Below are positions 7,373 to 15,662 of a stretch of 64,000 bases of DNA, one piece after another; the first letter of the stretch is position 1, and the number at the start of each line of letters is the position of its first letter. Location: the NCBI GenBank assembly GCA_964558465.1, contig CAZLEF010000001.1:248001-312000 (forward strand), in the 5' to 3' direction. The translations under genes and the position numbers were made by a program. Source of the DNA: JACJYC01 sp964558465 (lineage in GTDB: Bacteria > Bacteroidota > Bacteroidia > Chitinophagales > Saprospiraceae). The notes under the pieces were generated by a model. That model saw only the letters and a program-made list of their open reading frames with translations, had not been told where the DNA came from and did not search any database.

Positions 7373-9295
7373 TTATTTGACCGGAATGTCCATTACCGGG
7401 ATCCGGATCTCTACCCGGGTGCCCAGGGGGTCGCCGGTTTTTTTATCTTTGAGATCAATTGTACGGACAAAAAACTCGTTGTCTTTGGAGTTATTCAGGA
7501 TTTGAAGTCTTTGCTCCGTAATCCGGGTGCCGCGGGAACGGTGATCCTGGTACCTGCTGTCCTGAAGGCGCAACTGCCTGGCTTTTTCCCTGCCGACGCC
7601 GTTGTCTTCCACGAGGCAGAGGATCGCGTCGTCGGCCATGAGCGAAAACCGGACGGTGACTTTGCCGTTTTGTTTGGGTCTGAGGCCGTGTTCAATGGCG
7701 TTTTCGACGTAAGGCTGAACGATCATGGTCGGTACGCCCAGGATGTCTTCTTCAATGTCGTCGTCGACAATAATTTCATAACTCAGCCGGTCTTCAAAGC
7801 GGAGTTTTTGATTGATGAAAAGATATTCTTCCAGAAAGCCAATCTCTTTTTCCAGGGAAATGATCTCGAGATCAGAATACTCAAGGCTTTTGCGCATAAG
7901 CATGGCAAATTTGGCCAGGTATTTTGCGGCTGCGGTTGTATCGTTCGAAGTAATAAAATTTTGGATGGAGTTCAGGGCATTGTACATGAAGTGGGGGTTC
8001 ATTTGGGCGCGAAGGGCCTTTAATTGGAGCCGGGTCGCCTGCAATCTCAACAACTCGGCTTCCTGCTTTTTTTTGTCGGCTTCATATTTGATTTCCAACT
8101 CCATTTGTTTGCGCTTGTTGGTTTGCTGAAGGTGGAGTTCGGCAAATTTGTCGTGCATAAGCTGGAATTCGTAAGCGCTTTTGAACTCTTTTTGACTTGC
8201 GTAAAAAGAGGCCATCTCTTTGCACACACTGGACAATTGTTTGCTGTCGCCACATTTGCTGGCGTACTCATAGGCTAGGGCAAAATGTTCGAGCGCTTCG
8301 TCATGCCGGTTCAATTCATTATACAAACGCCCACGCCAGCCTTCAATCACGGAAAAATTGTAATAGTCGTGTTCGGAAATGGCTTTATACAATTGCTCTG
8401 CCCGGGCAAAAAGATCCAGCGCTTCATCGTAGCGTTCCTTTTCCAGGTAGGAGTACCCCAGGTTCCCGTATGCACTGGCTCTGGGATGCTGGTTGGCATC
8501 ATTGGAGGCCTCGATTGCTTTTTGAAAATAAAGCTCGGCATTTTCGGGGTCCTGCATGGCCATATAACCAGTGCCCACATTCAGATAATGCCAGGAAAGC
8601 CTTGAGGTCATCTGCAGGGATTCGCACATATGCACGGCCTTGAGGTATGACCGGACGCTTTTTTCGTGTTCGTCGTTTTTTTCATGAACCTTGCCCAAAC
8701 CGCTGTGTACCAGGATCAGGAAATAAAAGTCCTTGATTTCCAGCGGACGGTCAAGCCCGGCGATCTGCTTTTCGGCTTCGAGGAATTGTTCGATGGCCTG
8801 GGAATAATTGCCTACATGCAAACTGATAAAACCCTCCCGGCAGGTAATCCGGGCAGCCAGCCCGCGGTCGGGAAAAGTCCGGAGCAGGCGACCTGCCTTT
8901 TCCAATACGTCAGCGCATTCTTCCAGCAGTTCCAGGTTCATCAAAGGGCCGGCAACATCGATATAGGTCTCCGCCTGTTGCTTGACGTCTCCCCTTTCAA
9001 CCAGCAATTTGATAGCCTGGTAGAAAAGGGTTTTAGCCTCCCGGTACCGGTACCGCTGGTTTTCAATCGTCGCTTTGTGCAGGAATAAATTGAGCCGGTA
9101 ATCCGGATAATCGTGTTTATCCAATATTGCTTTTTGCTCGTCAAGGAGTTCTTCGGCTCTTTGCAGATCCGTATAAGCAAAATAAGCCGCCAACCGGTCA
9201 ATAACAAGCAGCCTCTGTAACGGCTCTGTTTGTTGAAGTAGTTTTAACTCCCATTGTCCGATATCATTTTGACGCAAAGGGGTAGAGACATGCAT
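7373..9295 (-). CDS. Cytoplasmic TPR-repeat sensor histidine kinase (LytS/YehU type)
   Basis: 640 residues from the ATG at 9295. An upstream TTG at 9331 would lie inside a minus-strand terminator, so I reject it. Residues 1 to about 370 are tandem TPR motifs (for example YLNVGTGYMAMQDPENAELY and ASAYGNLGYSYLEKERYDEA). A coiled coil rich in K/E/Q follows (about 375-425). Then comes a His_kinase domain: the phosphoacceptor is His435 in MNPHFMYNALNSIQ, and the ATPase part shows IVQPYVENAIEHGL and CLVEDNGVGREKA. There is no membrane segment, so the signal is sensed in the cytoplasm, plausibly as a TPR ligand. No response regulator gene is adjacent. The Gly-Gly peptide gene lies just upstream on the same strand. 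Confidence 0.93.
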   Translation of the reverse strand: MHVSTPLRQNDIGQWELKLLQQTEPLQRLLVIDRLAAYFAYTDLQRAEELLDEQKAILDKHDYPDYRLNLFLHKATIENQRYRYREAKTLFYQAIKLLVERGDVKQQAETYIDVAGPLMNLELLEECADVLEKAGRLLRTFPDRGLAARITCREGFISLHVGNYSQAIEQFLEAEKQIAGLDRPLEIKDFYFLILVHSGLGKVHEKNDEHEKSVRSYLKAVHMCESLQMTSRLSWHYLNVGTGYMAMQDPENAELYFQKAIEASNDANQHPRASAYGNLGYSYLEKERYDEALDLFARAEQLYKAISEHDYYNFSVIEGWRGRLYNELNRHDEALEHFALAYEYASKCGDSKQLSSVCKEMASFYASQKEFKSAYEFQLMHDKFAELHLQQTNKRKQMELEIKYEADKKKQEAELLRLQATRLQLKALRAQMNPHFMYNALNSIQNFITSNDTTAAAKYLAKFAMLMRKSLEYSDLEIISLEKEIGFLEEYLFINQKLRFEDRLSYEIIVDDDIEEDILGVPTMIVQPYVENAIEHGLRPKQNGKVTVRFSLMADDAILCLVEDNGVGREKARQLRLQDSRYQDHRSRGTRITEQRLQILNNSKDNEFFVRTIDLKDKKTGDPLGTRVEIRIPVMDIPVK

Positions 9296-9329
9296 ACAGC
9301 ATTGAGTTTTTGACACAAAAGCGGATAAC

Positions 9330-9361
9330 AAAAAAGACCACGCGCAGTTAAAGCCGTAGTC
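9330..9361 (-). terminator. Minus-strand intrinsic terminator between peptide gene and kinase gene
   Basis: Read on the minus strand, GACTACG (9361-9355) pairs with CGTGGTC (9342-9336) around a 12-nt loop and is followed by six T (9335-9330). The one imperfect pair is U-G only on the minus strand, so the signal belongs to the peptide transcript. It would stop or attenuate read-through into the kinase gene. Confidence 0.7.
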
Positions 9362-9389
9362 CTTTTGTTATGTTTTTTTGCTTTTGGGA

Positions 9390-9536
9390 TCACTGTGGCA
9401 CAATGCCTCCGAGGCCGTTGTTGAACTTGTTCTTTTTCTTGTCGTTTTTACCGCCGACAATTTTTTTCATGTCCTTTTTTTGCAAGGTCTTGAGATCCTT
9501 TTTCAAGTCCTCAAGCTTTTTTTTGTCTTTTCCCAT
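9390..9536 (-). CDS. 48-residue peptide precursor with double-glycine leader
   Basis: ATG 9536 to TGA 9390. Residues 1-29 are a charged, amphipathic leader (MGKDKKKLEDL ... LQKKDMKKIVGG) ending in Gly28-Gly29 with Ile26, Met23 and Leu18 at the hydrophobic spacing used by class II bacteriocin and Bacteroidota natural-product leaders. The predicted 19-residue product is basic and then Gly-rich (KNDKKKNKF, then NNGLGGIVPQ). It has no Cys, Ser or Thr, so lanthionine rings are impossible; a linear peptide or pheromone is possible. It has its own terminator, then the TPR kinase gene 94 nt downstream of its stop. No ABC peptidase-transporter is in the window. It is too short to prove by composition alone; the GG box and terminator are the main support. 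Confidence 0.6.
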   Translation of the reverse strand: MGKDKKKLEDLKKDLKTLQKKDMKKIVGGKNDKKKNKFNNGLGGIVPQ

Positions 9537-9672
9537 AGTAATTGATTTTGTAAGATCACGGGAATTATAAGATGCAGACTTTCCTAAACTCTCTTACGGA
9601 CGGTAAAGGTAAAAAACCTTTTCGGGAAGGCCAAACATTGATGTGTTAATTAATTTTCTTAATTTGGACCTT

Positions 9673-11181
9673 ATGAATCATCAATGGCTGGAATTAGCCA
9701 GGTTGGGGTTGCTGGGAACAGACCGCGCCACCCCCGATCTTGCCCTGGCGCATGGACTGGCCGGTCTGGGCCTGGACATGGATACGGACCTCAATGAATT
9801 TTTGCTCAGCGGCGCGGCCCTGCTTCGTTTGCCCAGCCGGATACATACCGGTTTTCAGGTATATGAAGGAGAGTTGCCCCAACCGGTCCTGACGGATCCG
9901 AAGGAACGGACCTGCAGCCACCGGACATCCTTGCACCTTGCAGAGATCCTGTCGGGAAAATATGCTCCCGCACTGGAAGAATTTTTAGTTACCCTGCTCG
10001 GGCAGAAAAAGCTCTTGCCTGCAGAACATTTGCCCGCATTGTTCAAACACAGCCTTTCAAGTCCTGAAACCTGGCCGTTTATCCGGCACACAATGGGGGC
10101 CCGGGGGGCGTGGTTGCTGACCCGGAACCCGGAATGGTCGTCATTGATCCAATACCAGGATACCGCGCGGTGGCCGGTGGCAGGATTGCCAGAACGGCAG
10201 TCAATTTTAAAGTTTTTAAGTGTGGAAAACCCGGATCGGGCTGCTGATCTCGTCAGGTCGGCATGGCGGCAGGCTTCTCCGGGCGAACGGGTTGTATATT
10301 TGTCTGCATTGGCGGAAAACCCATCCCGTTGTGATGAAATGTTTCTGAAGGATTGTCTGGATGACAGCAGAAAAGAGGTTCGCCTGCTCGCCGCAGATAT
10401 TTTGGCGTCCGTACCCGGTTCGACCGTCTCAAAACAGCTATTCCTGTGGGCTTCCGGTTGCATGTCTCTCAAAAACGGCCAGATCAGTATAAACCTCCCT
10501 CCGGAAATCCCGCCGGATTCTGTCAGATTCGGTATCCAGTTCGCAACCATCCAGAAAGGAGAAGGCGCAAAATCAGCCTGGTTCAGACAATTGCTGGCCC
10601 GGATCCCGCCCAATAAATGGGAGGAATTTTTTGAAAGGGATGCCCGCCAGGTGCTGACAGCCGTTAAAAATACCCGGAATAACGGATCCCTGATCGAAAG
10701 TTTGAGCCAGGCAGCCATCCGGTTTGAAAATGTGGCCTGGGGAGAGGCCTTTACCGGAGCAGACTATGACGGTGTGTGGACAGGCGGCGCCGGTAAAAAA
10801 CTGGCGAAGCTGATTCCTTCACCCGTTTTTAACCGTTTGTTGTTGCAAACCCTTGCCCGCTCCCCTGCGCTGGAAGAAAAAAATCCCTTGACTTTGATCT
10901 TGTACATGGGGCGCCACACCTGGGAAAACAACTTATCCATCAGCCTGATCCGCCAATTCCAGTCGCACCTGACCTCCTCCAAAACATACAACTGGGATAG
11001 CCTGCACTACAAACGGATGTTGGAAGTGGCTGGTTACAAGGCCGATACGGCGCTGGCTGATGAATTTCGCAAAGGGTGGCCTTTTAACGCCCCTGTTTGG
11101 CAAAAATGGGAACCCGAAGTGGAAAAAATGTTGCAAACCATGAACTTCCGGCACAGGATGCTTGAAGAATTGAAAAGGTAA
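9673..11181 (+). CDS. DUF5691 family protein
   Basis: 502 residues from the ATG at 9673 (MNHQWLELARLGLLGTDRAT); an upstream GTG at 9643 adds only ten unlikely residues. The opening WLELARLGLLGTDR motif is the hallmark I associate with DUF5691, a helical family often clustered with SWIM zinc-finger and VWA/MoxR-ATPase genes. Internal helices with HEAT-like spacing (RKEVRLLAADILASVPG) are visible, with no signal peptide or membrane segment. None of the usual partners is adjacent here. Function unknown. A 30-nt palindrome just after the stop may terminate it. Confidence 0.75.
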   Translation: MNHQWLELARLGLLGTDRATPDLALAHGLAGLGLDMDTDLNEFLLSGAALLRLPSRIHTGFQVYEGELPQPVLTDPKERTCSHRTSLHLAEILSGKYAPALEEFLVTLLGQKKLLPAEHLPALFKHSLSSPETWPFIRHTMGARGAWLLTRNPEWSSLIQYQDTARWPVAGLPERQSILKFLSVENPDRAADLVRSAWRQASPGERVVYLSALAENPSRCDEMFLKDCLDDSRKEVRLLAADILASVPGSTVSKQLFLWASGCMSLKNGQISINLPPEIPPDSVRFGIQFATIQKGEGAKSAWFRQLLARIPPNKWEEFFERDARQVLTAVKNTRNNGSLIESLSQAAIRFENVAWGEAFTGADYDGVWTGGAGKKLAKLIPSPVFNRLLLQTLARSPALEEKNPLTLILYMGRHTWENNLSISLIRQFQSHLTSSKTYNWDSLHYKRMLEVAGYKADTALADEFRKGWPFNAPVWQKWEPEVEKMLQTMNFRHRMLEELKR

Positions 11182-11183
11182 GT

Positions 11184-11212
11184 AAAAATACGAATGACTG
11201 TTCGTATTTTTG
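11184..11212 (+). promoter_or_regulatory. 11-bp perfect palindrome overlapping a TATTTTTG promoter upstream of paaE
   Basis: AAAAATACGAA (11184-11194) and TTCGTATTTTT (11201-11211) are exact complements around TGACTG. The right arm runs into a perfect -7 element TATTTTTG (11205-11212), about 60 nt before the paaE ATG. A TetR-type regulator is the second gene of that operon, so the palindrome is a natural operator for autoregulation (inference). It could also serve as the terminator of the DUF5691 gene, which ends 2 nt upstream. Confidence 0.55.
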
Positions 11213-11279
11213 CCGCCGGAACTTTTCGCCGGGTTCAAATTCTGGTTTTTTGAAGCGCGTGCGAATCTATAATCGCTAA

Positions 11280-12347
11280 ATGAGCAGATTTTATCCCCTT
11301 CAGGTTGCCGATATTCGAAAAGAAACTGCTGATTGTGTTTCTGTAGCAGTTGCCGTACCGGTGGATTTGAAAGCCATCTTTGCCTTTCTGCCTGGACAAT
11401 ACCTCACGTTTCGCCTGTTTGCCGGGGACGAAGAAATCCGAAGATCCTATTCTATTTGCAGCAGCCCAAGGGAAGGTGAATGGCGTGTTGCAGTGAAAAG
11501 GATCGCGAATGGGCGCTTTTCAGATTACGTTCACGATCAATTGAAACCGGGCGATATTCTGGAAGTAATGCCGCCGATGGGAAATTTTATTCATCGGCCC
11601 GAACCAGGAAAAGCCGGTTTTTACGCTGCTTTTGCGGCAGGAAGCGGCATTACCCCGGTAATATCTATTGTGAAAAGCGTGCTGGAAGAGGAGCCGTTGA
11701 GCCGGATAGTATTGTTTTATGGCAACAAGAATACCGAGAATATCATTCTGAGGGAAGAAATAGAAGGCTTGAAGAACAAGTATTTAAACCGGCTGAGCGT
11801 ATATTATATTTTAAGCAGGGAACATACGGGAAGCGAACTTTTTACAGGCAGGATAGATGAAAATAAATGCGAGCGCTTTTTTCAGTTGATCATCGACCCG
11901 CATATGCTGGATGAGGCTTTTTTATGCGGCCCCTTTGAAATGATCCAGACCGTAAAAAAGCTTTTGGAACAACACGGCATGGACCCCAAAAAAATACACC
12001 ATGAGCTATTTGTAGCCGGGACGAGGCCACCGGATAAAAAAGAAGATCAAAAGACAGAACCGGCAATTGAGTCGCTGATTACGGTCCGGATAGATGGAAT
12101 GACCCTTTCCTTCCCACTTAACAGCAAAGGTGAAAGCATATTGGAAGCGTCCCTCAGGGCCGGCGCCGACCTGCCGTTCTCCTGCAAGGGAGGGGTTTGC
12201 AGCACCTGCCGGGCTAAACTGACGGAAGGCGTTGTGGAGATGGAAGTCAATTGGGCGCTGGAGCCGGAAGAAGTGGCTGAAGGGTACGTTCTTACCTGCC
12301 AATCCCACCCCAGGACAAAGAAGGTGACCGTTGATTTTGACATTTAA
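11280..12347 (+). CDS. paaE: PaaE-like phenylacetyl-CoA epoxidase reductase subunit
   Basis: 355 residues. Domain order is FAD-binding (about 1-100; motif RSYSICSSP), NAD(P)-binding (about 105-230; AAGSGITPVISIVKSVL and FLCGPFEMI) and a C-terminal plant-type 2Fe-2S ferredoxin domain (about 265-355) with FSCKGGVCSTCRAKL and a distal Cys in VLTCQSHP, giving four cluster ligands. This order is that of PaaE/PaaK, which feeds electrons to the phenylacetyl-CoA epoxidase. No paaABCD genes are seen, so the partner oxygenase is elsewhere or the enzyme serves another oxygenase. It forms an operon with the TetR gene 14 nt downstream. The ATG at 11280 is the natural start. Confidence 0.88.
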   Translation: MSRFYPLQVADIRKETADCVSVAVAVPVDLKAIFAFLPGQYLTFRLFAGDEEIRRSYSICSSPREGEWRVAVKRIANGRFSDYVHDQLKPGDILEVMPPMGNFIHRPEPGKAGFYAAFAAGSGITPVISIVKSVLEEEPLSRIVLFYGNKNTENIILREEIEGLKNKYLNRLSVYYILSREHTGSELFTGRIDENKCERFFQLIIDPHMLDEAFLCGPFEMIQTVKKLLEQHGMDPKKIHHELFVAGTRPPDKKEDQKTEPAIESLITVRIDGMTLSFPLNSKGESILEASLRAGADLPFSCKGGVCSTCRAKLTEGVVEMEVNWALEPEEVAEGYVLTCQSHPRTKKVTVDFDI

Positions 12348-12361
12348 AACAGGGCAACACG

Positions 12362-12937
12362 ATGGTTGGCAAAATGAAAAAACAAATGATCCTGGAAGCG
12401 GCCGCACGTTCCTTTCGCGATAAGGGTTATCCGGCTACTTCCATGCGCGACCTTGCCCAGGCTGTCAACTTAAAGGCCTCAAGTCTTTACAATCATATTG
12501 GCAGCAAACAGGAAATCCTCCGGGAAATTTGTTTTGATAACGCCCGCCATTTTCTTTCAGGCATGGAAGAAATCGAAAAAATGAATGCCGGGTCATTGGA
12601 AAAAATTGAAGCGCTTATCAAATTGCATATTCAGGTAGCAACCGAAGATATTACCTCCGTCACAGCCTTCAACGATGAGTGGCGTCACCTTCAGGAACCC
12701 GAGCTGAGCGAATTTGTAAAATTGAGGCGGAATTACGAAAACCGCTTCAAGGCAATTATAGAAAACGGCATTCGGGAGGGCTGCCTGGCAAGGGTCGAAC
12801 CTGTAGTGGCCCTTTATACCATTCTTTCTTCTGTAAGATGGCTCTATGACTGGTATAAACCGGAGCGCAAACCCGGCCTGCAGTCAATCCAAGAGCAGAT
12901 CATCAGCCTTTTATTGCGGGGTATCCGTCAGTTATAG
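12362..12937 (+). CDS. TetR/AcrR-family transcriptional regulator
   Basis: 191 residues. Residues 6-52 form the TetR helix-turn-helix (ILEAAARSFRDKGYPATSMR, then LAQAVNLKASSLYNHIGSKQ), the most conserved part of the family. The C-terminal ligand domain is all helical and includes a WRHLQEPELSEFVKLRRNYE stretch like that of regulators of acyl-CoA catabolism. It sits 14 nt after paaE and probably represses that operon through the palindrome at 11184-11211, with an acyl-CoA as inducer (inference from context). Its last 10 nt overlap the end of the convergent SPOR-like gene. Confidence 0.9.
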   Translation: MVGKMKKQMILEAAARSFRDKGYPATSMRDLAQAVNLKASSLYNHIGSKQEILREICFDNARHFLSGMEEIEKMNAGSLEKIEALIKLHIQVATEDITSVTAFNDEWRHLQEPELSEFVKLRRNYENRFKAIIENGIREGCLARVEPVVALYTILSSVRWLYDWYKPERKPGLQSIQEQIISLLLRGIRQL

Positions 12938-13308
12938 CCCAGAAGGTCAGTTATATATGCACCCTTATACCCAGCCTGGATCAATTCTTTCCGGAGCTTT
13001 TCGGCATCCTTCCGGTCAGGGAAACTTTCACGGGATTCCACAACCCAGACTTCTTCGCAAGGGCGATACCGGGCTACCAGTTTGGGATGGAAGGTGTGGT
13101 CTTTCGGATGAGTAAATTTCAGGATAGCGACCTGAACCTTATATTCTATTACCGGGGCCGTGGCAAACTTGGGCAACCTTGGCCTTGCGCCATTCGCAGC
13201 CGCCCCTTTTTCGTAGACGACGGGGAGGTCGTCGCAATAAGCCGGCCTTTGGGCGAGGGCAAACAGCGGCGTTCCAAGGAGCAAAAAGATGGTTGTTTTG
13301 ATTTTCAT
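12928..13308 (-). CDS. Secreted SPOR-like domain protein
   Basis: 126 residues with a signal peptide (MKIKTTIFLLLGTPLFALAQ, cleavage near residue 20). Residues 55-122 look like a SPOR peptidoglycan-binding fold: YKVQVAILKF at the start, then RESFPDRKDAEKLRKELIQ and GYKGAYITDLLGY at the end, matching the usual beta-alpha-beta with a Gly-x-x-Ala-Tyr finish. SPOR domains bind denuded glycan strands. It is smaller than most SPOR proteins and lacks a transmembrane anchor, so it would be a free periplasmic protein. The match is from pattern, not profile search. Confidence 0.7.
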   Translation of the reverse strand: MKIKTTIFLLLGTPLFALAQRPAYCDDLPVVYEKGAAANGARPRLPKFATAPVIEYKVQVAILKFTHPKDHTFHPKLVARYRPCEEVWVVESRESFPDRKDAEKLRKELIQAGYKGAYITDLLGYN

Positions 13309-13411
13309 AGGATTTTTTGTTTAGACGGGAAAATGGTATAAAGTCAGCCATTTCCCACCTGTATGAACTTCAACTGTTTTACGGCTGAACCGCAGTTCGG
13401 GTTACCTCAGT

Positions 13412-14197
13412 TCAAAGACTTTTTGTCCGGCCTCCGTCGACCGTAATATTTGTGCCGGAGATATAGGCGGCGGCAGGGGTAGCCAGGAATGCGATCACGC
13501 CGCCGATTTCAGAAGGGGCTGCAAAACGGCCGGCAGGCACTTCCCGCGTCATACTTTCAATAATAGACTCTTTGGTTTCTCCCGTTCGGTTGGAACGAGC
13601 CAGGATCAGTTCGGTAAGGCGGTCTGTCTTTGTGAAACCCGGCAGCACGTTATTTACCGTAATTCCATACTCCCCCACCTCAAAAGAAAGCGTTTTTGAC
13701 CAGTTGGCCATTGCTGCGCGGACCGTATTGGAAACGGCAAGCCCTTCAATAGGCTGTTTGACTGAAGTGGAAATGATGTTGATGATCCTCCCGAATCCGG
13801 CTTCTTTCATGCCGGGAAGGACGGCCTGGGTCAGCAGGTGGCTGCAGATCAGGTGATTGTGAAATGCCTGTTCAAATTCTGACGGTGTCGCCTCCGCGAC
13901 GGCCCCTCCCGGCGGTCCGCCTGTATTATTGACCAGGATATGGATCGTTTTTTGGATAGTCAGTCCCTTGATTTTCTTTTTCAGATCGGCGCTATGCGTG
14001 AAGTCGGCTTGCAAAAAATCGTGCCGCTGGCCCACGGACGTATCCAACGATTGAACAAGGTCAGCTAAGATAGCAGCCGTCCGGGCTACGAGGGTCACAT
14101 TGGCGCCCAGTTTTGCCAATTCGGCCGCTGCAGCTTTTCCGATGCCTTTGCTGCTGCCGCAAACCAGGGCATTTTTACCTTTGAGATTTAAATCCAT
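13412..14197 (-). CDS. Short-chain dehydrogenase/reductase with altered catalytic residues
   Basis: 261 residues from the ATG at 14197 (MDLNLKGKNALVCG); an upstream non-ATG start adds a basic tail of no value. The Rossmann motif GSSKGIGKAAAAEL (residues 15-28) and the NNTGGPPGG variant of NNAG are clear, as is the C-terminal GTNITVDGG. The usual Tyr-x-x-x-Lys pair is missing: after IISTSVKQPIEGLAV the positions read S-N-T-V-R. This belongs to a known SDR subgroup with the same substitution, so it may still be functional, but the chemistry cannot be assumed. It is divergent from the 3-hydroxyanthranilate dioxygenase gene, with 107 bp between starts. Confidence 0.88.
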   Translation of the reverse strand: MDLNLKGKNALVCGSSKGIGKAAAAELAKLGANVTLVARTAAILADLVQSLDTSVGQRHDFLQADFTHSADLKKKIKGLTIQKTIHILVNNTGGPPGGAVAEATPSEFEQAFHNHLICSHLLTQAVLPGMKEAGFGRIINIISTSVKQPIEGLAVSNTVRAAMANWSKTLSFEVGEYGITVNNVLPGFTKTDRLTELILARSNRTGETKESIIESMTREVPAGRFAAPSEIGGVIAFLATPAAAYISGTNITVDGGRTKSL

Positions 14198-14304
14198 GTG
14201 AAGCCATTGATTTTTTTTAATTTTCTGCCGAAAATTACTATCTTTTGAGTTTTTAATGAACCTTATAGATGTCAATCCGCTTGTTCAGTTAAAATATTTT
14301 GAAA

Positions 14305-14823
14305 ATGAAGCCTGGAAAACCGTTCAATCTTAAAAAATGGATCGACGAAAATCGCCATCTGCTCAAACCGCCGGTTGGTAATCAACAGGTTTACAAAGGT
14401 AATGAAGATTACATCGTCATGGTCGTTGGCGGGCCCAACGGACGAAAAGATTATCACTGGGAAGACGGCGAAGAATTGTTTTATCAGGTGGAAGGCGATA
14501 TCACCTTAAAGATCATTCATGAAGACGGCGCCCCCGAAGATATCTCCATCCGGGAAGGCGACCTGTTTTTGCTGCCGCCAAGAATTCCGCATTCGCCGCA
14601 ACGCCCGGCCAATACCGTTGGCCTGGTGATTGAACGATATCGCAGACCCGGCGAACAGGATAAGTTATTGTGGTTCTGCGAAAAATGTCACAATCTTCTG
14701 CACGAGGCGAGCTTTGAGATGAAGGACATTGTAAGCCAGTTGTCGGTGGTCATGAAAAATTTTATGGACTCGGAAGACCTGAGGACTTGCAAGAAGTGCG
14801 GGGCGGTGATGGAGAAAGTTTAG
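14305..14823 (+). CDS. nbaC: 3-Hydroxyanthranilate 3,4-dioxygenase
   Basis: 172 residues from the ATG at 14305; a TTG two codons upstream is not needed. Cupin fold enzyme that opens the ring of 3-hydroxyanthranilate on the kynurenine route to quinolinate/NAD or in nitrobenzoate degradation. Visible features are a PPVGN(Q)Q segment, the iron ligands in YHWEDGEELFYQVEG (His, Glu) and in PPRIPHSPQRP (His), and the C-terminal rubredoxin-like pairs CEKC and CKKC that bind a second metal in bacterial enzymes. No other kynurenine-pathway gene lies next to it. Confidence 0.92.
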   Translation: MKPGKPFNLKKWIDENRHLLKPPVGNQQVYKGNEDYIVMVVGGPNGRKDYHWEDGEELFYQVEGDITLKIIHEDGAPEDISIREGDLFLLPPRIPHSPQRPANTVGLVIERYRRPGEQDKLLWFCEKCHNLLHEASFEMKDIVSQLSVVMKNFMDSEDLRTCKKCGAVMEKV

Positions 14824-14882
14824 CCCACCCCGGGTGTTTCGGATTTTGGATGCCTGTCTGATCCGCAGGCTATATTTCGGGT

Positions 14883-15662
14883 ATGAATAAGAATACAAAA
14901 ACCTACTTTGCTTCCGATTTTCATTTGGGAATCCATGCGCGTTTGAGCAGCAAAGAACGTGAAAAACAAATTGTCCGCTGGTTGGACCAAATCGCCCAGG
15001 ATGCCGAAGCCATTTATCTCGTTGGCGATCTCTTTGATTTTTGGTTTGAATATTCAACTGTGATCCCCAAAGGCCATGTGCGGCTTTTGGGAAAACTGGC
15101 AGAACTTCGGGACGCAGCGATACCGGTCTATTTTTTTACCGGTAACCATGATATGTGGATCTTTCGTTTTTTCGAGGAAGAACTCGGCATACCCACCTAC
15201 CGCCGGCCGGTCGTCCGGGAAATCCATGGCAAAACCTTTTTTATCGGTCACGGCGATGGGCTGGGCCCCGGAGATTATGGGTATAAATTCATTAAAAAAG
15301 TATTTGCCAACCCCGTTTGTCAATGGGGTTTTGCCCGGCTCCATCCAAATTTTGGGTTTCGGCTGGCCCGTTTCTGGTCGGGCAAAAGCCGGGAGGCCAA
15401 TCCGGCAGGATCCCGGTTTTTAGGTGAGGAAAAAGAATGGCTGGTCCAGTATGCCAACCGGAAACTGGATACCGTTCCCGCAGATTATTTTATCTTCGGG
15501 CACCGCCATCTCCCCATCGACCACATGCTAAAAAATGGCAAAAGCCGTTATATTAACCTGGGAGAATGGATGAATTTCAACTCCTATGCAATTTTTGACG
15601 GGACGGATCTGAATCTGGCTTTTTTTGAGAATGAAACAGGGCAAATCTTTGGCAAACATTAA
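14883..15662 (+). CDS. lpxH: UDP-2,3-diacylglucosamine diphosphatase
   Basis: 259 residues. Calcineurin-like phosphoesterase of lipid A biosynthesis that cuts UDP-2,3-diacylglucosamine to lipid X at the inner membrane face. All five metal motifs are present: ASDFHLG (Asp12, His14), LVGDLFDFW, TGNHD, IGHGDGLGPGD and FGHRH. This variant carries the longer central helical insert (IKKVFANP ... RFWSGKS) seen in Bacteroidota. A candidate promoter with -7 TATATTTC lies at 14871, leaving only a few nt of leader. The next gene begins 32 nt before its stop, so the two are translationally coupled. Confidence 0.94.
   Translation: MNKNTKTYFASDFHLGIHARLSSKEREKQIVRWLDQIAQDAEAIYLVGDLFDFWFEYSTVIPKGHVRLLGKLAELRDAAIPVYFFTGNHDMWIFRFFEEELGIPTYRRPVVREIHGKTFFIGHGDGLGPGDYGYKFIKKVFANPVCQWGFARLHPNFGFRLARFWSGKSREANPAGSRFLGEEKEWLVQYANRKLDTVPADYFIFGHRHLPIDHMLKNGKSRYINLGEWMNFNSYAIFDGTDLNLAFFENETGQIFGKH

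Noticed and set aside
9296..9331. Upstream TTG start extending the TPR kinase by 12 residues
   Set aside because: The start would lie in the terminator of the peptide gene; the ATG at 9295 is preferred.
9855..10718. Minus-strand ORF of 287 codons
   Set aside because: Shadow of the DUF5691 gene; Arg/Ser-rich composition without domains.
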